A stretch of 56,377 nt of DNA from an uncultured Clostridia bacterium (GCA_944384465.1 CALWTK010000002.1:92257-148633), one strand, 5' to 3'. Shown: positions 1 through 8,133, counted from the stretch's first letter. Numbers and translations: made by a program. The notes: generated from the sequence alone by a model not told the origin.

Positions 1-72
1 AAGTTGATAATATTGTTGGTAGCACTTCCAATTGTGACGACTGTCATTGACATGGTGGTGGCACTATTATGA
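1..72 (+). CDS. spoIIIAD: Stage III sporulation protein AD, C-terminal fragment
   Basis: Only the last 23 codons are inside the window, read in frame 1 to a TGA at 70-72. The residues are hydrophobic, with a ...ALPIVTTVID... segment that fits the end of the last membrane helix of SpoIIIAD. The stop overlaps the ATG of spoIIIAE (ATGA, 69-72), which is the coupling expected inside the spoIIIA operon. SpoIIIAD is one of the membrane proteins of the mother-cell to forespore channel apparatus. The identification rests mostly on its place immediately before spoIIIAE; the fragment alone would not be enough. Confidence 0.75.
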   Translation, partial: KLIILLVALPIVTTVIDMVVALL

Positions 73-1286
73 CAAAATTAAAGAAGATAAAAGAAAATAA
101 ATGCACAATAATTGCCATGGTGATACTGATATCACTTTTGTCAATTTTGACGCCGATGCAGACGTTTTGTACGGACACTGATATTGTACAAATCAGCGAA
201 GATTTAAACAATTCAATCATTGACGAATTGGATGAAATTGATTTTTCTGGACTAAATGAAGTCATAGTAGAATTTCAAAACAACAATACAAATATCTTCT
301 CTATAGATAACATAAAAAGTAAAATTTACTCAATTATTTCTGGAGAAAATGCCATAAGTTATTCTTCATTTTTCGCCAGCATTTTTTCAATATTTTTGGA
401 TCTTATCCTAAAATATTTGCCTCTATTGTCTCTGATTATCGCGATAGGGGTGATAAGCAATTTACTGTCCGGCATAAAAAGTAAATTCAATGAAAAATCC
501 ACATCTAGTCTGATACATCTTGTTTGTTTTCTAGCTGTAGTTATATTGATGATAAGTATGATCACAAACTTGGCGACCGTCAGCAGTGACTCAATCAACA
601 ATATGGTGGGGCAGATGAATGCGCTATTCCCAATCCTTCTCACGCTGATGGTGGGGATTGGCGCCAACGCGAGCGTTGGGGTATTTCAGCCCATTGTAGC
701 AATTATCTCTACATATGTAGCGGATTTCTTCACTTATCTAATTTTGCCTTTGTTTATGATCAGTTTTGTATTCAACATTATTACAAACTTATCTGACAAT
801 ATCAAATTGGATAAATTCAGTTCGTTCATTTCAAGTCTATTCAAATGGTGTGTTGGACTTGTATTTACACTATTCTTCGCTGTATTTACTATTCAAGGCA
901 TTTCTGCTGGCACATTCGATAGTCTCAGCATACGGACAACTAAATATACTATCAAAAGTTATGTTCCAATAATGGGTGGGTACTTGTCTGACGGAATGGA
1001 TTTGATTTTATCCAGCACTATATTGATAAAAAATGCGGTTGGGCTGGTCGGAGTTTTGATGATAATCACAACAATACTTTCACCTTTGCTTGAAATTGTC
1101 GTGTTTAGTTTGCTATTAAAACTGGTATCGGCAATACTTCAACCTATGGGGAATAATAAAACTTCTAATTTCTTGATGTCGACATCAAAGTCTATCACAA
1201 TGCTCTCTACCTGTATCATTGCGGTGGGGTTCATGTATCTGATTTCAATAGGACTTGTCATGACGACATCAAATGTGGTGATGTGA
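69..1286 (+). CDS. spoIIIAE: Stage III sporulation protein AE
   Basis: A 405-residue polytopic membrane protein, close to the roughly 400 residues usual for the family. It has an N-terminal hydrophobic signal-like segment (about residues 13-33), a short polar stretch, then many hydrophobic helices from about residue 100 to the C-terminus. The region GQMNALFPILLTLMVGIGANASVGVFQP has the Gly/Ala-rich look of SpoIIIAE helices. In Bacillus, SpoIIIAE is a mother-cell membrane component of the SpoIIIA-SpoIIQ channel linking mother cell and forespore during engulfment. Position between spoIIIAD and spoIIIAF confirms the call. The start ATG overlaps the spoIIIAD stop. Transcription should be by the mother-cell sigma factor from a promoter left of the window. 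Confidence 0.93.
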   Translation: MTKLKKIKENKCTIIAMVILISLLSILTPMQTFCTDTDIVQISEDLNNSIIDELDEIDFSGLNEVIVEFQNNNTNIFSIDNIKSKIYSIISGENAISYSSFFASIFSIFLDLILKYLPLLSLIIAIGVISNLLSGIKSKFNEKSTSSLIHLVCFLAVVILMISMITNLATVSSDSINNMVGQMNALFPILLTLMVGIGANASVGVFQPIVAIISTYVADFFTYLILPLFMISFVFNIITNLSDNIKLDKFSSFISSLFKWCVGLVFTLFFAVFTIQGISAGTFDSLSIRTTKYTIKSYVPIMGGYLSDGMDLILSSTILIKNAVGLVGVLMIITTILSPLLEIVVFSLLLKLVSAILQPMGNNKTSNFLMSTSKSITMLSTCIIAVGFMYLISIGLVMTTSNVVM

Positions 1287-1287
1287 T

Positions 1288-1761
1288 ATGGCAGGATATA
1301 TTTTAAGTATATTAGGAATAGTTATCGCGGGGATCATCATAGATATAATTGTCCCTAGTGGGAATATCAACAAGTATATCAAAAGCATATATGCCATTTT
1401 TGTGGTGGCGGTCATATTGAGTCCCTTGATAAACTATTTAAATAAGGAACATGACTTGTCACTGCACTACGAAGATTATCAGGTGAGTGAACAGTTATTA
1501 AACTATATTTCAAAGCAAAAAGTTTCTTCGCTAGAACTACAGATTGAAAATAGTCTCAATGAAGAAGGATTTAGCAATGTCGACATAAAAATTAATTATT
1601 CTATAGAAAATAACGAATTGTCGATAAATTCTTGTACAGTAAATTTGCAAAATTTGGTCATTGTTGCGGACAAGCAGCATATAAATAAATATGAATTCAT
1701 TATTGAAGTCGTGCAAGAACATACGAATTTGACAGAAGAGGTGATAATATTCTATGAGTGA
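1288..1761 (+). CDS. spoIIIAF: Stage III sporulation protein AF
   Basis: A 157-residue protein, shorter than the roughly 206 residues of the Bacillus protein. Two hydrophobic helices fill the first 55 residues or so (GYILSILGIVIAGIIIDIIV and a second around residues 31-49), followed by a soluble C-terminal part, as in SpoIIIAF. The ATG at 1288 lies one base after the spoIIIAE stop, so translation is probably coupled. The 3' end overlaps spoIIIAG by 8 bases. The role is as a membrane-anchored component of the SpoIIIA channel. Sequence conservation is low in this family, so the call depends partly on gene order. Confidence 0.88.
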   Translation: MAGYILSILGIVIAGIIIDIIVPSGNINKYIKSIYAIFVVAVILSPLINYLNKEHDLSLHYEDYQVSEQLLNYISKQKVSSLELQIENSLNEEGFSNVDIKINYSIENNELSINSCTVNLQNLVIVADKQHINKYEFIIEVVQEHTNLTEEVIIFYE

Positions 1762-2203
1762 AAATGAAAAAAAATCAGGTTTCAAATGGTTAGACAGGCT
1801 AAAAAAAATCAAACACATTGAAGTCTATATTGCCATTATCTTCGTCGTAATATTGTTGCTTATCTATATGTCAAATTTTGCTGGCAATGGTTCGGGTGAT
1901 GACGCGACAACAACAAATGAATTGTCAATAACAACATATGTAGACAATCTAGAGACGAATTTGGAGAATATTCTATCCAACATTGGAGGTGTGTCAAATG
2001 TTAAAGTCATGATAACATTAGATATGAACCAAGCGACTGTATCTAACTCACAGATAGTTTTGGATGATTTCCCAGCGATCAAGGGAGTGATAGTTACAGC
2101 GAAAGGGGTGAATGACACTTCAATAAGACTAAAAGTACTACACGCAGTGGAAGCAGTTCTTGACATTACAAATGGAAGTATTGAAATTTTATCAAGTGAT
2201 TAG
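1754..2203 (+). CDS. spoIIIAG: Stage III sporulation protein AG
   Basis: A 149-residue single-pass membrane protein: a charged N-terminus, one helix at about residues 23-42, a Gly/Thr/Asn linker, then a conserved domain containing GGVSNVKVMITLD and a later AIKGVIVTAKGV segment. SpoIIIAG forms the large ring of the channel in the intermembrane space, with a secretin/FliF-like ring-building fold. It is much shorter than the Bacillus protein (about 229 residues); the linker that forms the extended barrel there is mostly absent. The start overlaps spoIIIAF by 8 bases. Confidence 0.9.
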   Translation: MSENEKKSGFKWLDRLKKIKHIEVYIAIIFVVILLLIYMSNFAGNGSGDDATTTNELSITTYVDNLETNLENILSNIGGVSNVKVMITLDMNQATVSNSQIVLDDFPAIKGVIVTAKGVNDTSIRLKVLHAVEAVLDITNGSIEILSSD

Positions 2204-2211
2204 GAGGATAT

Positions 2212-2700
2212 ATGAAAACATTATCAAAAAAGAAAAAAATAATTATTTTGACAGTCATGATAGCATTATTATTAGTCACAGGTTATGTCAATGTCGCCTT
2301 AAATAGCACAATATCTGATGGCTTGTCTACAGAGACAAATGCTAGTGCCAGTGCCAATTTCTACACATCCTATAGGACAGAAAGAGAAGCTACTAGGACT
2401 CAAGAAATACAATTCTATGACTCAATAATTGCAAGCGCTACTTCTAGTGATGATGCAAAGCAGGAAGCAGAAGCGAACAAATTGGCTTTGATTACTCAAA
2501 TGGAAAAAGAACTTGTGACTGAAGGTATCATTCGTGGAAAAGGCTTCGAAGATGCGATTGTGACATCTAGCAGTTCGAATGTAAATGTATTCGTCAAATG
2601 TGCAGAATTGACGTCTAGTGAAGTAGCTCAAATCACATCTGTCGTCACTGAACAGCTGGGAGTAGAGATAGATAAAGTTATTATTATACCGTCAGAATAA
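2212..2700 (+). CDS. spoIIIAH: Stage III sporulation protein AH
   Basis: A 162-residue protein with one N-terminal helix (about residues 9-28) and an extracytoplasmic domain with a helical, acidic segment followed by a compact alpha/beta ring-building region (VTEGIIRGKGFEDAIV ... VFVKCAELTSSEVAQI). SpoIIIAH is the mother-cell partner of SpoIIQ and resembles the YscJ/FliF ring-forming proteins. A GGAGG-like ribosome site (aggaggat) lies just upstream of the ATG. It is the last gene of the spoIIIA operon; a new sigma-A promoter starts at its stop codon. Confidence 0.92.
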   Translation: MKTLSKKKKIIILTVMIALLLVTGYVNVALNSTISDGLSTETNASASANFYTSYRTEREATRTQEIQFYDSIIASATSSDDAKQEAEANKLALITQMEKELVTEGIIRGKGFEDAIVTSSSSNVNVFVKCAELTSSEVAQITSVVTEQLGVEIDKVIIIPSE

Positions 2701-2729
2701 TTGCTAAAAATAATTTGATATGGTATAAT
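2701..2729 (+). promoter_or_regulatory. Sigma-A promoter of the Asp23-family gene
   Basis: TTGCTA at 2701-2706, a 17-base spacer, and an extended -10 TGG-TATAAT at 2721-2729. The predicted transcript starts near 2736, downstream of the ATG at 2734, which rules out that upstream start and supports the ATG at 2752 with its own ribosome site. Confidence 0.8.
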
Positions 2730-2751
2730 ACACATGAAGAGGAATAAAATT

Positions 2752-3111
2752 ATGGCACAAATAAAAAAGATCAACGGCGAGACCAATACTTATGTAAATA
2801 AGAATATGGTCGTATCAATAGTGAGCCTTGCTACGAAAGAAATTGCTGGCGTCATAGACGTATATCAACCTACCAAACTTTCTATAAAACGTCTATTCAA
2901 TAGGAATGTTGGGAAAGGGGTCAGAATTAAATATACGAAACTAGGTATTCTAATTGATATCTATATAATTGTTGATACCGGATGTGAAGTGAATGATGTG
3001 GTATTCAAAATTCAGCAAAACGTAAAGAATAGCATAACTTCACTTTTGCCAATCAAAATCAAAGCCATCAATGTTCACATTATGGACGCTGAAAAGAAAG
3101 ATTCTCTCTAA
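2752..3111 (+). CDS. Asp23/Gls24 family envelope-stress protein
   Basis: A 119-residue protein of the Asp23/Gls24 family (YqhY/AmaP type). The typical features are an N-terminal VSIVSLATKEIAGVIDV segment, a basic KGVRIKYTKLG strand, IDIYIIVDTGCEVNDVVFKIQQNV, and a C-terminal VNVHIMDA-like strand. In the Bacillus chromosome a member of this family sits between the spoIIIA-accBC block and nusB, exactly as here. The function is not settled in most species; Asp23 in Staphylococcus is membrane-associated and linked to cell-wall stress. The start at 2752 is chosen over 2734 because GAGGA lies 8 bases before it and because the promoter -10 ends only 5 bases before 2734. Confidence 0.85.
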   Translation: MAQIKKINGETNTYVNKNMVVSIVSLATKEIAGVIDVYQPTKLSIKRLFNRNVGKGVRIKYTKLGILIDIYIIVDTGCEVNDVVFKIQQNVKNSITSLLPIKIKAINVHIMDAEKKDSL

Positions 3112-3127
3112 TATAGAGAGAGTTTTT
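3102..3127 (+). terminator. Intrinsic terminator overlapping the Asp23-gene stop
   Basis: Stem CTCTCTA (3104-3110) pairs with TAGAGAG (3114-3120), extendable by two pairs, and is followed by TTTTT. The TAA stop (3109-3111) lies inside the hairpin, so a ribosome finishing the gene would cover the stem. Confidence 0.75.
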
Positions 3128-3145
3128 GTCATTTAGGAGAAAGAT

Positions 3146-3526
3146 ATGAAAAGATGTGAGATGAGAGAATTAGCCTTCAAGACCATATATTCAAAGTTTT
3201 TTAATCCATCTGAAGATGATTTTGAAAAGATATTTGACAAAGCGGACAAAGACAGTCTAGAATTCACGTCAGATATATTAAAGAATTTTGCAGAGCATTA
3301 CGATGAAATCAACGAAATAATATCCAAAAATTTGAAGGGATATACAGTAGATAGACTATTTAAAATAGATCTAGCGATTTTAATTGTTGCTGTGATTGAA
3401 TTAAAATATTTGAAGAACCCAAAAGAAGTAGTCATTAATGAAGCCGTGGAATTGGCAAAAAAATATTCTACAGACAAAAGTCCGAAATTCATCAATGGAC
3501 TGCTCGCTGATATTGTGAAACAATGA
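3146..3526 (+). CDS. nusB: Transcription antitermination factor NusB
   Basis: A 126-residue all-alpha protein with the NusB pattern: an N-terminal MRELAFKTIYSKFF helix, a central VDRLFKIDLAILIVAVIEL segment (the family's W/DRLxxIDRAILRLAxYEL signature), then PKEVVINEAVELAKKYSTDKSPKFINGLLADIV at the C-terminus. NusB binds NusE (ribosomal protein S10) and boxA RNA to support transcription of rRNA operons. A clear ribosome site AGGAGA precedes the ATG. The stop overlaps the xseA start (ATGA). The first half is more divergent than in Bacillus NusB but the C-terminal half is unmistakable. Confidence 0.95.
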   Translation: MKRCEMRELAFKTIYSKFFNPSEDDFEKIFDKADKDSLEFTSDILKNFAEHYDEINEIISKNLKGYTVDRLFKIDLAILIVAVIELKYLKNPKEVVINEAVELAKKYSTDKSPKFINGLLADIVKQ

Positions 3527-4722
3527 AAGTTTTTACCGTAAGTCAAATCAATAGAATAATTAAAGATCTAATAGACAATGAAATTATTTTAGAAGATATA
3601 AATGTCACTGGGGAATTGTCTAGTTTTTCTATCACTAGAAATATAGCATATTTTACTCTAAAGGACAATGACAATCTGCTTTCATGCGTGCAGTTTAATT
3701 GCAAGACCGAGTTTAAAATAGGGGATATGGTGCAATGCCGTGGGAATATCAAATATTATCCAAAAGGCGGAAAATTGACATTCAATGTTTTGACTATAGA
3801 GTCGATAGGTCAGGGTGAATTGTATCAACAATTCTTGAAACTAAAACAGAAGTTAGAACAAGAAGGGCTGTTCGACGAAGAAAATAAAATTCCTATTCCA
3901 AAATTTATCAATTCAATAGGCGTTGTGACTAGTAAAACTGGGGCGGTGTTGCAAGATATAAAAAACATCACTTCTAGGCGCAATCCTAATTTGGACATTT
4001 ATGTATATGACACTCAAGTCCAGGGCAATTTTGCCGTAAAACAAATAATTGAAGGTATAACTTATTTTGACAATTTGTCCGATGTCGATGTTATAATTGT
4101 TGCCCGTGGTGGCGGGAGTATAGAAGATTTAGCTCCGTTCAATGATGAAAATTTAGCAAGAATAGCATATATCTGCAACAAACCCTTAATAAGCGCAGTC
4201 GGGCATGAGACTGATTTTACCATTTTAGACTTTGTCGCTGACATGCGAGCCCCGACACCGAGTGCCGCAGCAGAATTGGTGACCTTTGATTATCTTGATA
4301 TGATAGCTAGCATTAAAGATCTAAAAAATCGTATGGATATGTCAATTTCAAATTATATAGACACCATGCAAAATAATTTAAATTACTTTAGCCTGCATAT
4401 AGAAAATAACATAAACTCTATTGTGAATGATGAAATATTGTATGTAAACGATTTAATTAGTTCAATAGATACCGTTGTCAATAAAAAAGTTGAAAATACT
4501 ATATATAGTGTAAATATTATTTTAAATACACTGGATAAATTGAATCCTATACGCTTACTTAAACAAGGATATTCGGTTGTGAATAAAGATAATTTACCTA
4601 TAAATGAAAACAATGTTGCAATCCATGATATAATTGATATACATACATACGACTCAAAAATCAGAGCAGAAATTCTAGCAATAGAAAAGGAGAAAAAAGA
4701 AAATGTTAGAGCAAAACATTAA
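3523..4722 (+). CDS. xseA: Exodeoxyribonuclease VII large subunit
   Basis: A 399-residue protein. Domains in order: an OB fold (about 1-100, with LSSFSITRNIAYFTLKD), the catalytic region (about 125-260, with VVTSKTGAVLQD at 134-145, ARGGGS at 194-199, GHETD at 227-231 and MRAPTPSAAAE just after), and a helical C-terminal part ending in a short strand (RLLKQGYSVV). XseA with several copies of XseB forms exonuclease VII, which degrades single-stranded DNA to short oligonucleotides. The start overlaps the nusB stop by 4 bases and the end overlaps xseB by 20 bases, so the three genes are translationally coupled. Confidence 0.97.
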   Translation: MKVFTVSQINRIIKDLIDNEIILEDINVTGELSSFSITRNIAYFTLKDNDNLLSCVQFNCKTEFKIGDMVQCRGNIKYYPKGGKLTFNVLTIESIGQGELYQQFLKLKQKLEQEGLFDEENKIPIPKFINSIGVVTSKTGAVLQDIKNITSRRNPNLDIYVYDTQVQGNFAVKQIIEGITYFDNLSDVDVIIVARGGGSIEDLAPFNDENLARIAYICNKPLISAVGHETDFTILDFVADMRAPTPSAAAELVTFDYLDMIASIKDLKNRMDMSISNYIDTMQNNLNYFSLHIENNINSIVNDEILYVNDLISSIDTVVNKKVENTIYSVNIILNTLDKLNPIRLLKQGYSVVNKDNLPINENNVAIHDIIDIHTYDSKIRAEILAIEKEKKENVRAKH

Positions 4723-4900
4723 AAGATTAGAAGAGATAGCAAAAATTCTAGAAAATGGCACAAATCTGGATGAGAGTTTGAAACTCTATGAAGAAGGATG
4801 CAAGTTGGCTAAAGCATGCTTAAAAGATTTGGAGAAAGCCAAAGGTAAAATAGTCATGATAAAGAAAAATTTTGATGAAAAGGATGATAAAAATGAATAA
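4703..4900 (+). CDS. xseB: Exodeoxyribonuclease VII small subunit
   Basis: A 65-residue helical protein with the family pattern: IKRLEEIAKILENGTNLDESLKLYEEGCKLAKAC, where the small subunit forms a two-helix coiled hairpin that wraps the large subunit. Length is normal (about 60-80). It starts inside the end of xseA, with GGAG 8 bases before the ATG, and its stop overlaps the preferred proS start. Confidence 0.95.
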   Translation: MLEQNIKRLEEIAKILENGTNLDESLKLYEEGCKLAKACLKDLEKAKGKIVMIKKNFDEKDDKNE

Positions 4901-6317
4901 ACAATTTGTAAACGAATTAGCGGACATAAATACAAATTTCGCGCAATGGTACACTGACGTCATATTGAAAACGGATATGGTGGACTACGGACCAGTAAAA
5001 GGCACAATGGTCATCAAACCATATGGCTATGCAGTATGGGAAAATATTCAACAATATTTAGATAAAGAATTCAAAAAGCGTGGCGTGCAGAATGCTTATT
5101 TCCCACTATTAATCCCTGAAAGTTATTTGAAAAGGGAGGCAGAACATGTAGAAGGATTCGCTCCCGAAGTGGCAGTCGTTACTTATGCTGGCGGGGAAGA
5201 GTTGAGCGAAAAACTAATTATACGACCAACTAGCGAAACAATCATATGCGAGATGTATGCAAAGTGGATTAAGTCATATAGAGATTTACCAATGGTGATG
5301 AATCAATGGTGTAATGTAATGCGTTGGGAGAAGACAACTCGTCCATTTTTGCGAACAAGCGAATTTTTGTGGCAAGAAGGACACACCGTGCAGTCTTGTC
5401 CTGAAGATGCTGAAAAAGACGTGCAAGAAATGTTGAAAGTATATGTTGGTTGCCTACGAAATCTTATGGCTATCCCAACTTTGCAGGGAAGAAAAACTGA
5501 GAAAGAAAAATTCGCCGGTGCGGTGGCGACCTATGGCATGGAAGCAATCATGAAAGACGGGAAATGTTTGCAAGCAGGAACCACCCATAATTTAGGGCAA
5601 AACTTTGCTAAAGCTAGCAATATCAGATTCTTGAACAAAAATGGAGAATTAGAATATGGATATTCTACCAGTTGGGGCGTCAGCACTAGATTGATTGGGG
5701 CGCTTGTGATGGTGCATGGTGATGAACGCGGATTGCGTATGCCACCAAATATTGCTCCTATTCAAGCGGTAATTGTTCCTATTGCAAATCATAAACCAGG
5801 CGTCAATGAAAAGTGTGAAGAAGTATTTAATCTATTGAAAAAGGCAGATGTTAGGGTAAAACTTGACAATACAGACAACACTCCAGGTTGGAAATTTAAT
5901 GAATATGAGATGAAAGGAGTTCCTGTACGTCTAGAGATTGGACCAAGGGATATAGAAAATAATGTTTTGACCGCTGTAAGACGTGACACGCATGAAAAGC
6001 TGACATTAAATCTAGGCAATATAGTTGAAGAAATACAGAGTTTACTAAAAGATGTACAAGACAACATGTTGAAACAGGCAGAAGACAATTTGAAAGCGTC
6101 TTTGATTGAGACTGATGATTTTGATGAACTTGTAAAATCAGTAAATGATGGAAAAGTCGCATTGGCATATCATTGTGGAGACGAAAAGTGTGAAGAAGAA
6201 ATAAAACAAAAAACAACCATAAAGACACGTGTAATTTACGCATATGATGACTCACACAAATGTATTTATTGCAACAAACCTAGCAAATATCGCGTCTATT
6301 TTGGCAAACAATATTAA
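4893..6317 (+). CDS. proS: Prolyl-tRNA synthetase, archaeal/eukaryote-like short type
   Basis: A 474-residue class II aminoacyl-tRNA synthetase of the short form that lacks the bacterial editing insertion. Motif 2 region TRPFLRTSEFLWQEGHT lies at about 149-165, RPTSET at 111-116, the anticodon-binding domain follows at about 285-390, and a zinc-binding C-terminal domain has Cys pairs (YHCGDEKC ... CIYC) and ends in Tyr, as is typical for this type. Upstream TTG and ATG codons in frame (4872, 4875, 4884) are less likely; AAAGGA sits 8 bases before the ATG at 4893. That ATG overlaps the xseB stop. This ProS type occurs in many Clostridia. It takes the place held by ispA after xseB in Bacillus. 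Confidence 0.96.
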   Translation: MNKQFVNELADINTNFAQWYTDVILKTDMVDYGPVKGTMVIKPYGYAVWENIQQYLDKEFKKRGVQNAYFPLLIPESYLKREAEHVEGFAPEVAVVTYAGGEELSEKLIIRPTSETIICEMYAKWIKSYRDLPMVMNQWCNVMRWEKTTRPFLRTSEFLWQEGHTVQSCPEDAEKDVQEMLKVYVGCLRNLMAIPTLQGRKTEKEKFAGAVATYGMEAIMKDGKCLQAGTTHNLGQNFAKASNIRFLNKNGELEYGYSTSWGVSTRLIGALVMVHGDERGLRMPPNIAPIQAVIVPIANHKPGVNEKCEEVFNLLKKADVRVKLDNTDNTPGWKFNEYEMKGVPVRLEIGPRDIENNVLTAVRRDTHEKLTLNLGNIVEEIQSLLKDVQDNMLKQAEDNLKASLIETDDFDELVKSVNDGKVALAYHCGDEKCEEEIKQKTTIKTRVIYAYDDSHKCIYCNKPSKYRVYFGKQY

Positions 6318-6445
6318 GAAATAAGAATATTTTATACTAAACTGCAAATTAAATTTTTATAGTTTTTTAATAATTAAAATCCATTAGTTTAAATATAAAA
6401 TAAACAATTTTAGCATATATATAAATAGATAAATTAAAAAATCTA

Positions 6446-6474
6446 TTGTATTTTTGCTAATTGTATGTTAAAAT
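6446..6474 (+). promoter_or_regulatory. Promoter of the unknown membrane protein gene
   Basis: Extended -10 TGT-TAAAAT (6466-6474) with a weak -35 TTGTAT (6446-6451) and a 17-base spacer. The first usable ATG after the -10 is at 6485, ten bases downstream, giving a leader of only about four bases and no ribosome site. Confidence 0.55.
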
Positions 6475-6484
6475 GTTTGGACTT

Positions 6485-7171
6485 ATGAGAAATTTAATAA
6501 GGAAATTCAAAAACATTCCAGAAGAGAAGAAAATTATTTGGTATGGCAGGTTGTCTTTTTTCAAGAACCTGTTTTATTTCTTATTCAAAATAATCGTCGG
6601 TTTTGTATACAGCTCATATTTCCTTATTGCTATCGCAATTTACAGTTTATTCATTGGATATGTCAAAGAAAATTGTTCAAGAGGGCTGAAGAAAAATAAG
6701 GAAAATATCCTTGATATTTACTCATACATTCGCGGTGGGGTCGTGTTAAGTATGTCTAGTATATTTTACATCGCATATACGATTGTTCAGATCTTCTATC
6801 CATCAAACTTTCAATACAACAGCATAATCGCAATAGCTATCGCAGCGTTTGCTTTCTATAGTATCACTATGTCAATCATTGGAGTAGTGAAAGCAAGGGG
6901 TAAAACTATGCTGATAAAAGAATACAAATTGACCAATTTTGCCACTGCTTTTAACAACATTGTCCTTGCTCAAATCGCCATCTTGTCATTTACAACAAGT
7001 GAAAATATGGCTGCATACAATGGAGTTGTTGGAGTTATAGTTGGTATAATTGTCTTAGGGATAGGTCTATATCTAGTCATTGATGGCATGATAAAAAAGA
7101 AAAGATATTATCAAATCACAAAAAAATATCCCGCAATTTTAAATTATATCAACGACACAGAAAACACTTAA
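6485..7171 (+). CDS. Unknown membrane protein
   Basis: A 228-residue protein I do not recognise. It has a basic N-terminus, then about six hydrophobic segments in two blocks: LFYFLFKIIVGFVYSSYFLIAIAIYSLFIG, then SMSSIFYIAYTIVQIF, an IIAIAIAAFAFYSITMSIIGVV helix, AFNNIVLAQIAILSF, and VVGVIVGIIVLGIGLYLVIDGMI near the end. The C-terminus is basic and cytoplasmic-looking. It stands alone between proS and a divergent unit and ends in a bidirectional terminator. Starts at 6461 (TTG) and 6473 (ATG) are possible on paper, but the first precedes and the second overlaps the -10 hexamer, so 6485 is preferred. No catalytic motif is visible. Confidence 0.7.
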   Translation: MRNLIRKFKNIPEEKKIIWYGRLSFFKNLFYFLFKIIVGFVYSSYFLIAIAIYSLFIGYVKENCSRGLKKNKENILDIYSYIRGGVVLSMSSIFYIAYTIVQIFYPSNFQYNSIIAIAIAAFAFYSITMSIIGVVKARGKTMLIKEYKLTNFATAFNNIVLAQIAILSFTTSENMAAYNGVVGVIVGIIVLGIGLYLVIDGMIKKKRYYQITKKYPAILNYINDTENT

Positions 7172-7200
7172 AAAAGAACTTGAAATTCAAGTCTTTTTTT
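7172..7200. terminator. Bidirectional terminator between convergent genes
   Basis: ACTTGA (7178-7183) pairs with TCAAGT (7187-7192), flanked by A-runs on the left and a T7 run on the right, so it can serve the unknown membrane protein on + and the HAD gene on -. Confidence 0.7.
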
Positions 7201-7232
7201 ATTAGATTATAATTTTAAATAATCCGTATAAA

Positions 7233-8006
7233 TTATAATTTCAAAATGTCTTTGAATGCATATATTAAACCATTATCATTCAAATTTTTTGTCACATAGG
7301 TTGTCAATTTTTTTATATCCGGGCTGGAATTTCCCATAGCTATTGATATATCTGTATTTTCAAACATTGCAATATCGTTTATAGAATCGCCGATCGAGAC
7401 GGTAATATATCCTGGATACATTGTCTTAAAGAAGTCAATACATTTTGCTTTTGATGCAGTTTTTAAAGCGACATCCGTATATTTGAATGGCATTTTATAG
7501 AAAGCTAAATCAGGATAGCGAACTTCTTCATCTTCTGGCAAATACCCATCAAATAACATCTGTATTATATTGCCATTATTTAAATCATTCAAAAATTCAT
7601 CTTTTTCAATAAATTTTACACCTGCTTTTTTCTTTAAAGATTCAAAATCTTTGAACAATGATTTTTCTATAAATATATCTTTGTATGACCAAAATTGATT
7701 TGAATTATCAAGAGTCCTAATGAGATTCAATACGACATTTTTGGGTATACTTTCGGGTTTTGTCAAAAGGCACCTATCCGCAGTGCGATAAATACACTGA
7801 CCAAGAAGGACGGATAAATACTGAAAGACTTCTATACCTTGTATAGCTAACGTTGCATTCATCGCTCTTCCTGTAGAGACTACAAAAATGTGACCATCAT
7901 TTTTGAGTCTTTTTATCTCTTGAACTATTTTGGGAGACAAGTTAGTTTTACCCGTTTCAATCAATGTCTCATCCACATCAATAAAAAAAATATATTTGTT
8001 ATCCAT
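7233..8006 (-). CDS. HAD superfamily (Cof-type) phosphatase
   Basis: A 257-residue haloacid-dehalogenase hydrolase. Motif I is DVDET at residues 10-14, motif II is the Ser/Thr in VVSTGR, the Lys of motif III lies in TASKAKCIDFF, and motif IV is GDSINDIAMF. The insertion between motifs II and III is the C2-type cap of Cof-like sugar and nucleotide phosphatases. The substrate cannot be read from the sequence. AGGGG precedes the ATG at a normal distance. The gene lies 34 bases after tRNA-Glu on the same strand with no separate promoter seen, so it may be transcribed by read-through from the tRNA. Confidence 0.88.
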   Translation of the reverse strand: MDNKYIFFIDVDETLIETGKTNLSPKIVQEIKRLKNDGHIFVVSTGRAMNATLAIQGIEVFQYLSVLLGQCIYRTADRCLLTKPESIPKNVVLNLIRTLDNSNQFWSYKDIFIEKSLFKDFESLKKKAGVKFIEKDEFLNDLNNGNIIQMLFDGYLPEDEEVRYPDLAFYKMPFKYTDVALKTASKAKCIDFFKTMYPGYITVSIGDSINDIAMFENTDISIAMGNSSPDIKKLTTYVTKNLNDNGLIYAFKDILKL

Positions 8007-8040
8007 TCAACCCCTGAATTCACTAAATACAATAAAAAAA

Positions 8041-8115
8041 TGGTAGCCCTATGGGGAATCGAACCCCAGTCTTAGCCGTGAGAGGGCCATGTCCTAACCT
8101 CTAGACTATAGGGCC
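8041..8115 (-). tRNA. tRNA-Glu (CTC)
   Basis: The complement folds as a 75-base tRNA with encoded CCA (complement of 8041-8043). The acceptor 5' GGCCCTA pairs with TAGGGCT (a G-U closes it), the D arm contains GTCTAGAGG, the T arm is GGGGTTCGATTCCCC, and the anticodon stem pairs TGGCC with GGCTA around loop CTCTCAC, giving anticodon CTC. The D-arm sequence is typical of tRNA-Glu. A T-run follows the CCA directly. The anticodon reads GAG only, so a TTC tRNA-Glu must exist elsewhere. Confidence 0.93.
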
Positions 8116-8133
8116 ATACAATATGACAATATT

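Noticed and set aside
2734-2751. ATG at 2734 for the Asp23 gene
   Set aside because: Only four bases separate it from the -10 hexamer, so it would not be in the mRNA.
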